Origin: Pseudomonadales bacterium
GTDB lineage: Bacteria > Pseudomonadota > Gammaproteobacteria > Pseudomonadales > Azotimanducaceae
Direction: 5' to 3'
DNA: 38,055 bases
Assembly: GCA_028279305.1 (NCBI GenBank)
Contig: JANQOA010000399.1
Span: 1-38,055 of the forward strand
The first letter of the stretch is position 1; each line of letters starts with the position of its first letter. Position numbers and translations under genes: made by a program. The notes beneath the pieces were generated by a model. The model did no database searches, was not told where the DNA came from, and saw nothing but the letters and a program-made list of their open reading frames with translations. Shown in pieces: positions 8,518 through 16,119 of the stretch.

Positions 8518-8927
8518 TGAAGGGACAGTGTAATTGCGGCGGGGTCAGATACAGGATCTCAGTGCAGCTGGCAGAGATATTCTGTTGTCACTGCTCCATT
8601 TGCCGACGGGGCTCCGGCCGGAACGGGATTGCGGTAGCTATCTGTCCGCAAGACAGTTTTGAATGGGTAGCGGGCGGGGATGGGCTGGTCACCTGGCAAA
8701 AGCCGGACAGCCACTGGAAGACCAGTTTCTGTCCGCGATGCGGTTCACCCATGCCCATTGCCAGCGATGCCTTGCACGCGATGATCGTACCGGCCGGATC
8801 AATAATGGAGGGTGGAGAATCGCTGCGTGTCGCCCATCATTCCTGGGTAGGTTCGAGTGCACCCTGGGACCGGATAGGGGATACGGGAGCCATTCACCAG
8901 GAAGCGATCCAGTTGACGGCTGAGTAA
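8517..8927 (+). CDS. GFA/CENP-V family zinc protein, copy 1
   Basis: This 136-residue protein has the complete cysteine set of the GFA fold: C5 and C7 (CNCGGVRY), C24, C26 and C29 (CHCSICRR), and C72 and C75 (CPRCGSPMP). The family is named after a glutathione-dependent formaldehyde-activating enzyme, but that activity is doubtful for most members, so I call only a zinc-binding GFA-fold protein of unknown role. GAGGAGG seven bases before the ATG supports the start, which overlaps the preceding stop by one base. It is the first of three related genes within 3.1 kb. Confidence 0.88.
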   Translation: MKGQCNCGGVRYRISVQLAEIFCCHCSICRRGSGRNGIAVAICPQDSFEWVAGGDGLVTWQKPDSHWKTSFCPRCGSPMPIASDALHAMIVPAGSIMEGGESLRVAHHSWVGSSAPWDRIGDTGAIHQEAIQLTAE

Positions 8928-8946
8928 TGAGGCAACTGGAGGCTGT

Positions 8947-9375
8947 GTGTGCCCTCCCGGGCCGGCGCCGGTGAAGACCTATTCGGGAAGTTGCCACTGC
9001 GGGGCGGTGAGATTTTCGGTGCGTGCGAGGATCACCCATCTGCGTGAATGTGATTGTTCCATTTGCGCGATGCGCGCGACACTCAACGTCCGCGTTGCAA
9101 ACGATGCGTTAGAATTGCAGACTTCATTGGCAGAGCTGACTACCTATCGGTGGGGTTCTTACACCGCGATCGACTACTTCTGCGGAACCTGCGGGGTGTT
9201 AACTTTCCGGCGGCCCGGCGCGCCTACCGCGGCAGAGCATGCTGCGGGTATCCGCCCATTCGATGGCTGGGCGGTAAATGCCCGCTGCCTGATTGGCCTG
9301 GATCTGTCAGCCTTTCCCAGAAAGTTTATTCACGGCAAGAACCTGAGACTCGATTCTGAGATCAGCGGGACATAA
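8947..9375 (+). CDS. GFA/CENP-V family zinc protein, copy 2
   Basis: The 142-residue protein carries the same cysteine layout: C16/C18 (SCHCGAVRF), C35/C37/C40 (ECDCSIC) and C79/C82 (CGTCGV). It is clearly divergent from copy 1 and has a longer C-terminus (FDGWAVNARCLIGLDLS). GTG at 8947 follows GGAGG by four bases and is chosen; a second GTG at 8971 would remove eight residues. It sits 19 bases after copy 1 and 22 bases before the MFS gene, so these genes form a probable operon. Biochemical role unknown. Confidence 0.85.
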   Translation: MCPPGPAPVKTYSGSCHCGAVRFSVRARITHLRECDCSICAMRATLNVRVANDALELQTSLAELTTYRWGSYTAIDYFCGTCGVLTFRRPGAPTAAEHAAGIRPFDGWAVNARCLIGLDLSAFPRKFIHGKNLRLDSEISGT

Positions 9376-9397
9376 GAGCGTAAACACGCGTGCAAAC

Positions 9398-10594
9398 ATG
9401 AATCCGCCAGCGGGAAAAAGGCAAGTAGACGTTAAGCTGCTGTTTCTTTGGCTCAGCCAGTTCTCCTCAGCAATAGGCGACCGCCTGCACGAGATTGCAA
9501 TTGTGTGGATCGCCGTTGAGATGATTGGTGCGGACGCTGGGTACGTTGTCGCTGCAGGAGCGTTTGGCCGCTTAAGCGTTGGTCTGTACGGTGGAGTAAT
9601 TGCCGACCTCCTGGACAGGCGGGCGACCATGATCTCAGCCGATCTACTGCGGGCGCTGATTGTTCTTGCTATTCCGCTTGCGTATTACCTGGATGTTCTG
9701 TCAGTCGGGCTCCTGGCGGCGGTGACGTTTGTCGTCGCAACCCTCGACTCGGTATTTCAGCCGGCCCTCCAAGCAACATTGCCCGGTTTGATTCCAAATG
9801 ATCCCGCACGGCTGCAACGCTTCAACGCAGTTATTGGACTGACCGTTCGTGCATCGCTGGCGATTGGACCGGCGTTGACGGGGTTTTTGCTGGCGTACCT
9901 TTCGCTGCCGGTGTTTTTTATTGTAGATGCAACTACATTTCTGGTTTCCGCGATGGCCATCGCATCGCTTCGAAAGTCAAGCTTCCGCGAAACAAAACAA
10001 AAGTTCAGCAATGTCCATGGAGCGATACTGGAAGGCCTCACCGTCGTCCGGGGCCACCCGGCGATTTTCTGGGGTACGGGCAACATGGCCTGTTGTTCAG
10101 TCATTTGGGGCACGGCAATTGTCGCGATGCCGTTATACGTGAGTGAAACGCTTGGCTCGGGGGCTGATACTTTCGGCTACCTTCTGGCGATTTATGGTGT
10201 GGGAAACGCGGCTGCGAATCTGCTCTTTTTGAAGTATCAGGCGCCAAACAGGCCGCTGGTCATGTGCATTGGCATCTTAATATGGTCGTTGGGGTGGGTT
10301 CTGTTTTCGCAAGCGGCGTCGTTTTTTTCTGCAGCTTTATCGATCGGTTTAGCGGCAACCGGAGGGCCGCTGATGCACCTTATGCTTCAGTTGATGATGC
10401 AGACGGATATCGCGGACGAATACCGGGGCCGGGTACTCAGCCTGCGGGTGGCAGGGATGTTCGGAGGCAACGCTGTTGGCATGATGCTTTTCCCTTCTCT
10501 TTCTCAGCTTCTGGGGGCGTCCGGTACGCTTTTTCTGGTCAGCGGCGTGGCAGCATTTGTAGCCGCGCTAACCATAAACAAGATGCGCGGGTAA
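9398..10594 (+). CDS. MFS transporter, EntS/MFS_3-like exporter
   Basis: The 398-residue protein is almost wholly hydrophobic, with about twelve membrane segments. The loop after segment 2 reads GRLSVGLYGGVIADLLDRR, the MFS signature around G-x-x-x-D-R, and the first segment (LFLWLSQFSSAIGDRLHEIAI) matches the EntS-like branch of drug and siderophore exporters. The substrate is unknown. It is the last gene of the SRPBCC-GFA-GFA-MFS set and meets a minus-strand operon tail-to-tail, with 35 bases between stops and no convincing terminator. Confidence 0.87.
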   Translation: MNPPAGKRQVDVKLLFLWLSQFSSAIGDRLHEIAIVWIAVEMIGADAGYVVAAGAFGRLSVGLYGGVIADLLDRRATMISADLLRALIVLAIPLAYYLDVLSVGLLAAVTFVVATLDSVFQPALQATLPGLIPNDPARLQRFNAVIGLTVRASLAIGPALTGFLLAYLSLPVFFIVDATTFLVSAMAIASLRKSSFRETKQKFSNVHGAILEGLTVVRGHPAIFWGTGNMACCSVIWGTAIVAMPLYVSETLGSGADTFGYLLAIYGVGNAAANLLFLKYQAPNRPLVMCIGILIWSLGWVLFSQAASFFSAALSIGLAATGGPLMHLMLQLMMQTDIADEYRGRVLSLRVAGMFGGNAVGMMLFPSLSQLLGASGTLFLVSGVAAFVAALTINKMRG

Positions 10595-10629
10595 ATTCGG
10601 CGGCGTTTTTATGAACTCCGGCCGGCCGG

Positions 10630-11112
10630 TCATTCAGATTCCAACGGTTGGAACAAAGCGATCCGGTTGCCTTCGGAGTCTTCGAATTCTGCAACGGTGC
10701 CCTGGCCGTGTACTTCTTGAGGGTCCAGCAGGACTCTGCCGTTTAATGCGGCCAGCCGCTCCAGCACCGCTGGGATGTCTGGGACTGTAATGTACAGGAC
10801 CGGTCCCGCTTTTGCCGGAACGTACACTTCTCCTTTTGCCAGTGCCCCGGAGGCGCCGGCGCCGTCTGCAATCTCAGGGAAAAGGGCCATCTCAAAGCCA
10901 TCAACAGTTTCCCGGGTAAGGTTTGTCTCAAGCAGCGTCTCGTAGAAAGAGATGGCCCGGTCGAGATCGTTAACCGGTATTTCGAAGTACCTGACACCTA
11001 AAAAGTGGCTATTGCCGGGCACGCTTTCGGATCTCCCAAAGGACACAAAGAATAACAAGAGTAGCGCTATTGCTACTTTGTGGCGATGTTTTTGCAGCAG
11101 CCGGCGGGTCAT
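10630..11112 (-). CDS. VOC-fold protein with N-terminal signal/anchor
   Basis: The 160-residue protein starts with a basic stretch and a hydrophobic segment (KVAIALLLLFFVSFG), so it is probably exported or membrane-anchored. A single VOC module follows (YFEIPVNDLDRAISFYETLL to EFEDSEGNRIALFQP). The usual metal ligands seem replaced: tyrosine where the first histidine is expected, no histidine in VLYITVPD, and alanine in RIALF where glutamate is typical. A metal-independent or binding role is therefore possible. ATG lies three bases after the stop of the upstream GFA gene. Confidence 0.75.
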   Translation of the reverse strand: MTRRLLQKHRHKVAIALLLLFFVSFGRSESVPGNSHFLGVRYFEIPVNDLDRAISFYETLLETNLTRETVDGFEMALFPEIADGAGASGALAKGEVYVPAKAGPVLYITVPDIPAVLERLAALNGRVLLDPQEVHGQGTVAEFEDSEGNRIALFQPLESE

Positions 11113-11115
11113 GGG

Positions 11116-11601
11116 TCACACCTTTATTCTCGTGCCGTGATGGGTAACCAGCTCGTGCTCTTCGGGGAGTTCCTCGCCGCGTCTGCTTCTGACGAGATCT
11201 CTGAGGTTGAACCTGGGTAAATCATCGTTGACAACATCCCAATCGGGCACCAGCTCTATGAAGATATGTTTGTCCGGGCGAATGCCCGGATCGTCGTCAA
11301 ACAGTCCTGCCGGAATTTCGAACCACTTTCCGGGGTTAGGCGGCGGCAGCGGGCTGCCGCAGCGTTTGCAAAAGTACGAATGGTAGGGCGGCGGCATTTT
11401 CAGAACAGGCGCTTCGTAGGTGACCACCGTGTCTAACCCGCTCAACACCCGATAGTCCCGGGCCATGACGCCGACCATCGGCAGACCCGCTGCGCCGCTT
11501 TTTTTCCGGCAGCGGTTGCAGTGACAAATCTCGAAAGGGCCGACCACCCGGTCAACTTCAAACACAAACGACCCGCATAAGCAGCTTCCTCTTATAGACA
11601 T
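11116..11601 (-). CDS. GFA/CENP-V family zinc protein, copy 3
   Basis: The 161-residue protein has C7/C9 (SCLCGSF), C26/C28/C31 (CHCNRCRK) and C78/C81 (CKRCGSPLP), the full GFA zinc set. The KKSG and GSPLPPP motifs make it nearer the classical GFA branch than copies 1 and 2. The frame is open upstream to 11736, but this overlaps the preceding hydrolase gene; ATG 11601 follows AGGA at a normal distance and is chosen. It is the middle gene of a minus-strand operon: cysteine hydrolase, GFA protein, VOC protein. Confidence 0.85.
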   Translation of the reverse strand: MSIRGSCLCGSFVFEVDRVVGPFEICHCNRCRKKSGAAGLPMVGVMARDYRVLSGLDTVVTYEAPVLKMPPPYHSYFCKRCGSPLPPPNPGKWFEIPAGLFDDDPGIRPDKHIFIELVPDWDVVNDDLPRFNLRDLVRSRRGEELPEEHELVTHHGTRIKV

Positions 11602-11614
11602 CTTGTTCCTACCG

Positions 11615-12304
11615 TTAAAGATGGGAGAGCGTATCCAGCAACGAGTCTGTTGAGCGTGCAAGCCCCCAGGACGCATATTTAGCCATGAACGCGCTGTGAG
11701 AATCAGCCTCGTAAGCAGTACATGCATCTTCGGCAAAGAGGGTAACGTAACCCAGGTCCAGAGCCGCCCGTCCGGTGGCTTCTATACACTCATCGGTTTC
11801 AAAACCGGCAATGACCAGCCACCTGATCTCCATGTGCCGTAACACCGCATCGAGGTTGGTTGCGGTGAAGGCGCCGCTCACCGTTTTGCTGATGACAATC
11901 TCTCCCGCGGCAGGGGTCACCGGCGTCAGAAACTGAGTTTCCTCACTGCCCGGAGGATAACACCAACCCAGACGGCGGTGAGACGGCCCGGTATCTCTGG
12001 CATTACCGGACAGGGCTTCTATCTTGACGTGGACGCAGGCGATTTCCGCGCCGCGGGCAGCCTTTAGAAGGCGCTCACAGTTAGCAACGGCAGCATAAAA
12101 ACGTTGTGCATAGTCTGCTAACGCATTTTCAACCGCCGCGGCATCCAGCCCTGACTTAACCGCTTGTCCGGCCAGATGTTCCGGGGTGGCCAGGTCCTGA
12201 ACATCCACAAGCAGCAGAGCGGTGTTGGCTCGATTCATCGGCACGGGAACTTCGACAACTTTATACGATGCGGCGAGGACGTCGCGCATGGAAACTTTTT
12301 CCAC
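11615..12304 (-). CDS. Isochorismatase-like cysteine hydrolase, copy 1
   Basis: The 229-residue protein has the cysteine hydrolase triad: D34 (LLLVDVQD), K140 (VISKTVSGAF) and C173 (FETDECIEATGR). Members cleave amides, ureides or the isochorismate vinyl ether. The acidic residues before the catalytic cysteine (E-T-D-E-C, where T-x-x-C-V is usual) may narrow the substrate range. GTG at 12304 is preferred over ATG 12289 because GAGGAG sits five bases before it. It heads a three-gene minus-strand operon and diverges from a second hydrolase of the same superfamily. Confidence 0.85.
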   Translation of the reverse strand: MEKVSMRDVLAASYKVVEVPVPMNRANTALLLVDVQDLATPEHLAGQAVKSGLDAAAVENALADYAQRFYAAVANCERLLKAARGAEIACVHVKIEALSGNARDTGPSHRRLGWCYPPGSEETQFLTPVTPAAGEIVISKTVSGAFTATNLDAVLRHMEIRWLVIAGFETDECIEATGRAALDLGYVTLFAEDACTAYEADSHSAFMAKYASWGLARSTDSLLDTLSHL

Positions 12305-12433
12305 TATCTCTCCTCAACAATATGGCCGGACCCATAGTAATTCACGGCAGGGCCCCAGTCCTAGAGCCTGAACACCTTCCGCGCGCAGGATACGTCACGG
12401 TTCCGGCGGGCGCAGAATTGCCGGCTGGCGGTG

Positions 12434-12442
12434 TGTTAGAAT
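12434..12442 (+). promoter_or_regulatory. Extended -10 element close to the start of cysteine hydrolase copy 2
   Basis: TG-T-TAGAAT is an extended -10 motif ending ten bases before the ATG at 12452. No Shine-Dalgarno sequence precedes that ATG, so a transcript from here would have a leader of only a few bases. No good -35 element is seen at 16-18 bases. Confidence 0.35.
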
Positions 12443-12451
12443 CGCCGCAAA

Positions 12452-13009
12452 ATGAAAAGTAAAAAAAGTGCGCTGCTTGTGATCGATATGCAGCTGGTGG
12501 CCTTTGACGGCAAGATCACTCCACCCATCCCCAACGGTTCTCATCTTCTAGACAATGTTGCCCGCTTGCTTGAAGCTTTCAGGTCTGCAAATGGCGGATC
12601 GGTTGTTTTTCTTCAGACTTGCGCCATGCCGGGGCAGCCGTATGCCAAAGACGTGCATGGCTGGGAAATTCATCCTGCTGTCGCACCCCACGATGGGGAG
12701 AAGGTATTTCATAAAGTGGGTCCCAGTGGTTTTGAAAATCCGGGGTTAGATGAATTCCTCAAGCAATGTCATACGGACGAAGTCATTGTCTGCGGCACAT
12801 GGAGTGAGGGTTGTGTCGCATCCACCTGTGATTCTGCGCTGGAACTTGGCTACGGCGTCCGCTTGATCGGCGACGGCCATAGCACCGTGCGGGACTCCGA
12901 AGCTGAGGCATTGCAGGTCGTGAGCGAACAGAATGAACAGTTGAGGCAAAAAAACGCGATGGTGCTGACAACAGAGGAGATGATTCTCCAACTCGGCAAG
13001 CGCTGCTAA
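12452..13009 (+). CDS. Isochorismatase-like cysteine hydrolase, copy 2
   Basis: At 185 residues this is the standard length for single-domain isochorismatase-like hydrolases. The triad reads D12 (LLVIDMQ), K88 (KVFHKVGPSGF) and C121 (WSEGCVASTCDSALELGY). It resembles nicotinamidase-related amidohydrolases, with no decisive substrate marker. Its ATG lacks a ribosome-binding sequence and lies directly behind an extended -10 motif, so it may be translated from a nearly leaderless mRNA. It diverges from copy 1; the two are distant in sequence, so a recent tandem duplication is unlikely. Confidence 0.88.
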   Translation: MKSKKSALLVIDMQLVAFDGKITPPIPNGSHLLDNVARLLEAFRSANGGSVVFLQTCAMPGQPYAKDVHGWEIHPAVAPHDGEKVFHKVGPSGFENPGLDEFLKQCHTDEVIVCGTWSEGCVASTCDSALELGYGVRLIGDGHSTVRDSEAEALQVVSEQNEQLRQKNAMVLTTEEMILQLGKRC

Positions 13010-13042
13010 TATTTTGCGGGCCCACCTGAGCAGAGCTTGCGG

Positions 13043-13531
13043 ATGATTGAGCCAGACACTGTGCCGAGGTACTCCATTGCGGAAATAGAACGCCGTTGGC
13101 TGGTTGATCCATCCACAGTTGGCGATCTGTCCGGGGTGCCCTACCGCGTGTACGAAGATCTTTATCTTACCGAGCTGCGGCTTCGGCTCAGAAAGATTGT
13201 TGAGCCAGGCGGTAACGTGCTTTACAAACTAGGCAAGAAGTACGGTAAGCGGTCGAGGCTGTCGGAACCGGTCACTACCCTCTATCTGGACGAGCGTGAG
13301 TACCATCGTCTGAGTAGTCTTGAAGGGAGTTTTTCCTGCAAACGCCGTTACTCTGTTGCCGGCGGTTCGCTGGATGTATATGAGCAACCCGCTGTCGGGT
13401 TTCTGATCTTTGAGCGGGAATTTGACAGCGAAGAGGCTGCTGAAGGTTTTGTCCCCCCTTTGTTTGCCGGCCGGGAGGTTACGGGCGAGCCGGAGTACAC
13501 GGGGTTCCGGATAGCAAACCGCGGAACCTGA
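13043..13531 (+). CDS. CYTH-like (triphosphate tunnel) domain protein
   Basis: The 162-residue protein begins close to EIERRWLVD, which matches the EIERKFLV opening of CYTH/triphosphate tunnel metalloenzymes, and continues with alternating charged strands (ELRLRLRKI, YKLGKKYGK, EREYHRL, FLIFEREFDSEE). In that family the ExExK motif binds metal and triphosphate; here it is E14-x-E16-x-R18, lysine being replaced by arginine. Known members hydrolyse triphosphates or make cAMP; function here is open. ATG 13043 is chosen over the in-frame TTG two codons earlier. It follows hydrolase copy 2 by 33 bases. Confidence 0.7.
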   Translation: MIEPDTVPRYSIAEIERRWLVDPSTVGDLSGVPYRVYEDLYLTELRLRLRKIVEPGGNVLYKLGKKYGKRSRLSEPVTTLYLDEREYHRLSSLEGSFSCKRRYSVAGGSLDVYEQPAVGFLIFEREFDSEEAAEGFVPPLFAGREVTGEPEYTGFRIANRGT

Positions 13532-13567
13532 GCGCTGCCGGCTGATTCTGCCGTCCGCGGGACAGGC

Positions 13568-14083
13568 TCAAGCTTTGCGAAGCCCCTTGGACTGCTGAAA
13601 AATTGATGCAACCCGGGCCAGAGTTTCTTCCTTCCGGGTCGCTTCCACGGTGGGGTGAAGGCATACGGTTTTTTTATCAGCATGCACAGTCGCCGGCATG
13701 ATCCTCAGGTTGGCCTGTTTGGCAATCCGGTAAAAACCGCTTTTCAGGTTGCCTGATGAAGTGCGCGTGCCTTCCGGTGTGATAATCAGAACAAACTCAT
13801 CGCGCAGCTCCATTTGCCGAACAATTTCTTTGACCGCGCTTTGCGGATTGGCTCTGTCTACCGGTATGCCGCCGAAGTATCTGAGCAGCCAACCCAGGGG
13901 CGGAAAGAAGGCCTGTTTTTTGATGAGGACCTTAGGCCTCAAGCCGAGGCGCCGGGTAACGACCAGCATCAGAATGTAATCCCAATTGGAGGTGTGCGTA
14001 CCCGCCACGATTACATACTTCCTGATCCCGTCGGGAAGCGCCCCCGCTATCTGCCAGTTTGTAAACAGCAACAGTTTGGACAT
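13568..14083 (-). CDS. PlsC-type 1-acyl-glycerol-3-phosphate acyltransferase family protein
   Basis: The 171-residue protein carries the acyltransferase motifs: HTSNWD at 30-35 (HX4D, motif I), GIPVDR around 72-77 (motif II/III region) and TPEGTR at 102-107 (glycerophosphate binding). It is shorter than typical PlsC (about 240 residues) and lacks a clear N-terminal membrane segment, resembling the small glycerol acyltransferases of the YihG/lysophospholipid type. It likely transfers an acyl chain to a lysophospholipid or similar acceptor at the membrane. It stands alone, convergent to the CYTH-like gene with 36 bases between. Confidence 0.85.
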   Translation of the reverse strand: MSKLLLFTNWQIAGALPDGIRKYVIVAGTHTSNWDYILMLVVTRRLGLRPKVLIKKQAFFPPLGWLLRYFGGIPVDRANPQSAVKEIVRQMELRDEFVLIITPEGTRTSSGNLKSGFYRIAKQANLRIMPATVHADKKTVCLHPTVEATRKEETLARVASIFQQSKGLRKA

Positions 14084-14171
14084 CGTCAGGCCGCTGCGGT
14101 CATGCGGTGGAGGAGTGTCTGCAACGGATGGTCCAGACCAAGTCAGTCAGCTGAATCGGAGCGCTTCTCTC

Positions 14172-14807
14172 TCACGCGCCGGCCGAAATACTGAAATTCA
14201 ACTCCGCTGCCCGCTTAAACGCTGCTCTGCCGGTATGCAGGCCGGCGTAGTCCTTCAGCCTGGGGCTGATCTCGATGCCGTAAACCTGGGCCCAGGTGAG
14301 CACGGTGGTCATCATCAGATCAGCCGCGCTGAATTGTCCGCCGACCAGAAAGTTGCTGCCCGCCAGCGCGCTGTCCGCCACGGCGACCTGCTTGTTAAAG
14401 CCGGCGATGGCGGTGTCGATGGCGGCGGGGGCTTCGCCGTACAGGTGGGCCAGGTCGCGGTGTTTGCGCATTACATACAGGGTGTGAGCGTCCAGTTCCA
14501 TCTGCACAAAACTGCTCCACTGGTTATACAGGGCGCGCTCACGGGTGTAAGGGGCGGGCACCAGGCCGCTGTCCCGGCCGTAGGTATCACCTAGATAGGT
14601 GACAATGGCGGCGCTTTCCGTCAGCACCAGGTCGCCGTCCACCAGCACCGGGATTTTTTCTTTGGCATTCAGTTGCCGGAATTCGGCTGTCTGGGTTTCG
14701 CCGGTACGCGAACCGATCAGCCTCGGTTCGTATTCCAGACCCAGCTCATGGCACATCCAGTGGGCGCGGATGGTGCGCGAGGTGGCGCCACCCCATATCT
14801 GCAGCAC
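14172..14807 (-). CDS. Glutathione S-transferase family protein
   Basis: The 211-residue protein has the GST layout: an N-terminal thioredoxin-like half with SRTIRAHWMCHELGL and the cis-proline/glutathione-binding NAKEKIPVLVDGDLVLTESAAI, then a helical half with FLVGGQFSAADLMMTTVLTW (N-capping box and hydrophobic staple). The likely catalytic Ser/Thr lies in GATSRTI. It starts with GTG four bases after the stop of the ABM-type monooxygenase gene and is the last gene of the minus-strand operon beginning with the retropepsin-like gene. Substrate unknown. Confidence 0.88.
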   Translation of the reverse strand: MLQIWGGATSRTIRAHWMCHELGLEYEPRLIGSRTGETQTAEFRQLNAKEKIPVLVDGDLVLTESAAIVTYLGDTYGRDSGLVPAPYTRERALYNQWSSFVQMELDAHTLYVMRKHRDLAHLYGEAPAAIDTAIAGFNKQVAVADSALAGSNFLVGGQFSAADLMMTTVLTWAQVYGIEISPRLKDYAGLHTGRAAFKRAAELNFSISAGA

Positions 14808-14811
14808 TCAG

Positions 14812-15117
14812 TTATGCCCCGGGCGGCGGTACTTCGGTCACCTCGTAGAATTTGGCGTCCACGTTTTTCGGCGGGTTAGCGCCCATGGCGGCCTGAAACT
14901 CAGCCATGTGGGGGGTGCCGAAGTGAGCCTGCAGCGCATCCATGCTTTCCCACTGTTCGGTAATGCGCATTTTTGCCGGATTGTTAAGCTCCACGCTGAA
15001 GGTATAGTCGTAGCAGCCTTCCTCAGCGCGGCTGGCGGCTTCCATGGCGGCAATGGCCGCTTGCATGGCTTCAATATTATCTTCCGTGGTTTCGATGGTG
15101 GCGTTAACAACAATCAT
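14812..15117 (-). CDS. ABM-fold monooxygenase (YgiN/quinol monooxygenase-like)
   Basis: The 101-residue protein fits the dimeric alpha-beta barrel 'antibiotic biosynthesis monooxygenase' family in length and pattern: MIVVNATIETTEDNIEAMQAA, then CYDYTFSVELNNPAKMRITEQWESMDALQAHFGTPH-type core, here read as E-x-W-x-S followed by the AHF-x-x-PH motif. Such proteins oxidise quinols or other small aromatics without cofactors, or act as detoxification factors. Its ATG overlaps the TGA of the ATP-grasp ligase gene by four bases (ATGA), so it is translationally coupled to the ligase. The longer open frame upstream is shadow sequence inside the ligase gene. Confidence 0.85.
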   Translation of the reverse strand: MIVVNATIETTEDNIEAMQAAIAAMEAASRAEEGCYDYTFSVELNNPAKMRITEQWESMDALQAHFGTPHMAEFQAAMGANPPKNVDAKFYEVTEVPPPGA

Positions 15118-16112
15118 GCGGTTTGCTCCTTGATGTGGTCCAGCGGCAATTGAGATGCCTGCATGTACGGTGAAAAGTGCTCCTTGGCGTAGTCTACGCG
15201 TTCTTCGATGCTCATTCTGCGGGTTTTCTTGCCCTCGATATGGGTCAGCCGCGGCAGCAGCCCCATGTCGTTGGCAATTTGAATGCTCAGCCCGGGGCGG
15301 GCATTCAACTCCAGAATCAGCGGCCCGCGCTGACGGTCGATGACAATGTCGCAGCCCAGGTAACCCAGGTCGGTCACCTCGTAACAATGGGCCGCAAGCA
15401 TCAGCAGCTCGTGCCAGTTGGGCACGGCAATGTCTTCCAGCGAAGCCCCGGTGTCCGGGTGGTGGGTGACCAGGTGGTTGTTCTGCACGGCGCGGATGGC
15501 CTGGCCGGTGGCGATATCGAGGCCGACGCCGATGGCGCCCTGGTGCAGATTGGCCTTGCCGTCCGAAGATTTGGTGGCCAGCCGTAACATGCCCATGACC
15601 GGGAAGCCTTTAAAGGTAATCAGGCGGATATCCGGCACCCCTTCGTGACTGAACTGGTCGAAGTAAGGGCTGACCTTTACCAGCTCTTCAAAAAAAGCGA
15701 CGTCGGTGCGCCCGCCCAGCGAGTGCAGGCCGCTCAGGGTATTGGTTAGATGCCGTTTTACATCAGCCAGAGAGATCAGTTCGCCGCTGGCTTTCTGATA
15801 GCGGTCGCCGACCTGGCCGGTGACCACCAGTATGCCTTTGCCGCCGCTGCCCTGAGCGGGTTTGGCGACAAACTCTCCCAGCTCCGCCAGGTCTTCCTGC
15901 ACGCGTTCGATATCATGCTGGGTGTTCACCACTTTGATCAGGTTGGGGGCGGCCAGTCCGGCTTCTGCCACCACCTGTTTGGTAGTGAGTTTATTGTCCA
16001 CCATGGGGAAGTAGCGCCGGTCGTTGTAGCGGCTGATGTAGCCGACGTTGCGGCGGTTCATGCCCAGGATGCCTTTGCGGCGCAGGGTCAGCGGATTAAT
16101 CCAGGCGCTCAC
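15114..16112 (-). CDS. RimK-type ATP-grasp ligase (alpha-L-glutamate ligase-like)
   Basis: The 332-residue protein belongs to the RimK-related ATP-grasp amidoligases. The N-terminal GILGMNRRNVGYI motif marks the 'alpha-L-glutamate ligase-like' branch; the nucleotide loop is AKPAQGSGGKGI and the metal site is LILELNARPG near the C-terminus. Such enzymes join an amino acid, often glutamate, to a carboxylate via an acyl phosphate; the acceptor for this branch is not known to me. GTG at 16112 follows GAGG by five bases. It lies seven bases after the 7TM gene and is coupled to the ABM gene, within the known ligase/7TM/retropepsin neighbourhood. Confidence 0.9.
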   Translation of the reverse strand: MSAWINPLTLRRKGILGMNRRNVGYISRYNDRRYFPMVDNKLTTKQVVAEAGLAAPNLIKVVNTQHDIERVQEDLAELGEFVAKPAQGSGGKGILVVTGQVGDRYQKASGELISLADVKRHLTNTLSGLHSLGGRTDVAFFEELVKVSPYFDQFSHEGVPDIRLITFKGFPVMGMLRLATKSSDGKANLHQGAIGVGLDIATGQAIRAVQNNHLVTHHPDTGASLEDIAVPNWHELLMLAAHCYEVTDLGYLGCDIVIDRQRGPLILELNARPGLSIQIANDMGLLPRLTHIEGKKTRRMSIEERVDYAKEHFSPYMQASQLPLDHIKEQTA

Positions 16113-16119
16113 TTAAACC

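Noticed and set aside
12268-12462. 64-residue plus-strand frame between the two cysteine hydrolases
   Set aside because: It overlaps the promoter region and both hydrolase ends, has low-complexity composition and no ribosome site.
7606-14170. Mobile element or integrated island with defined ends
   Set aside because: No integrase, transposase, tRNA or direct repeats were found at the edges, so only an accessory-region finding is kept.
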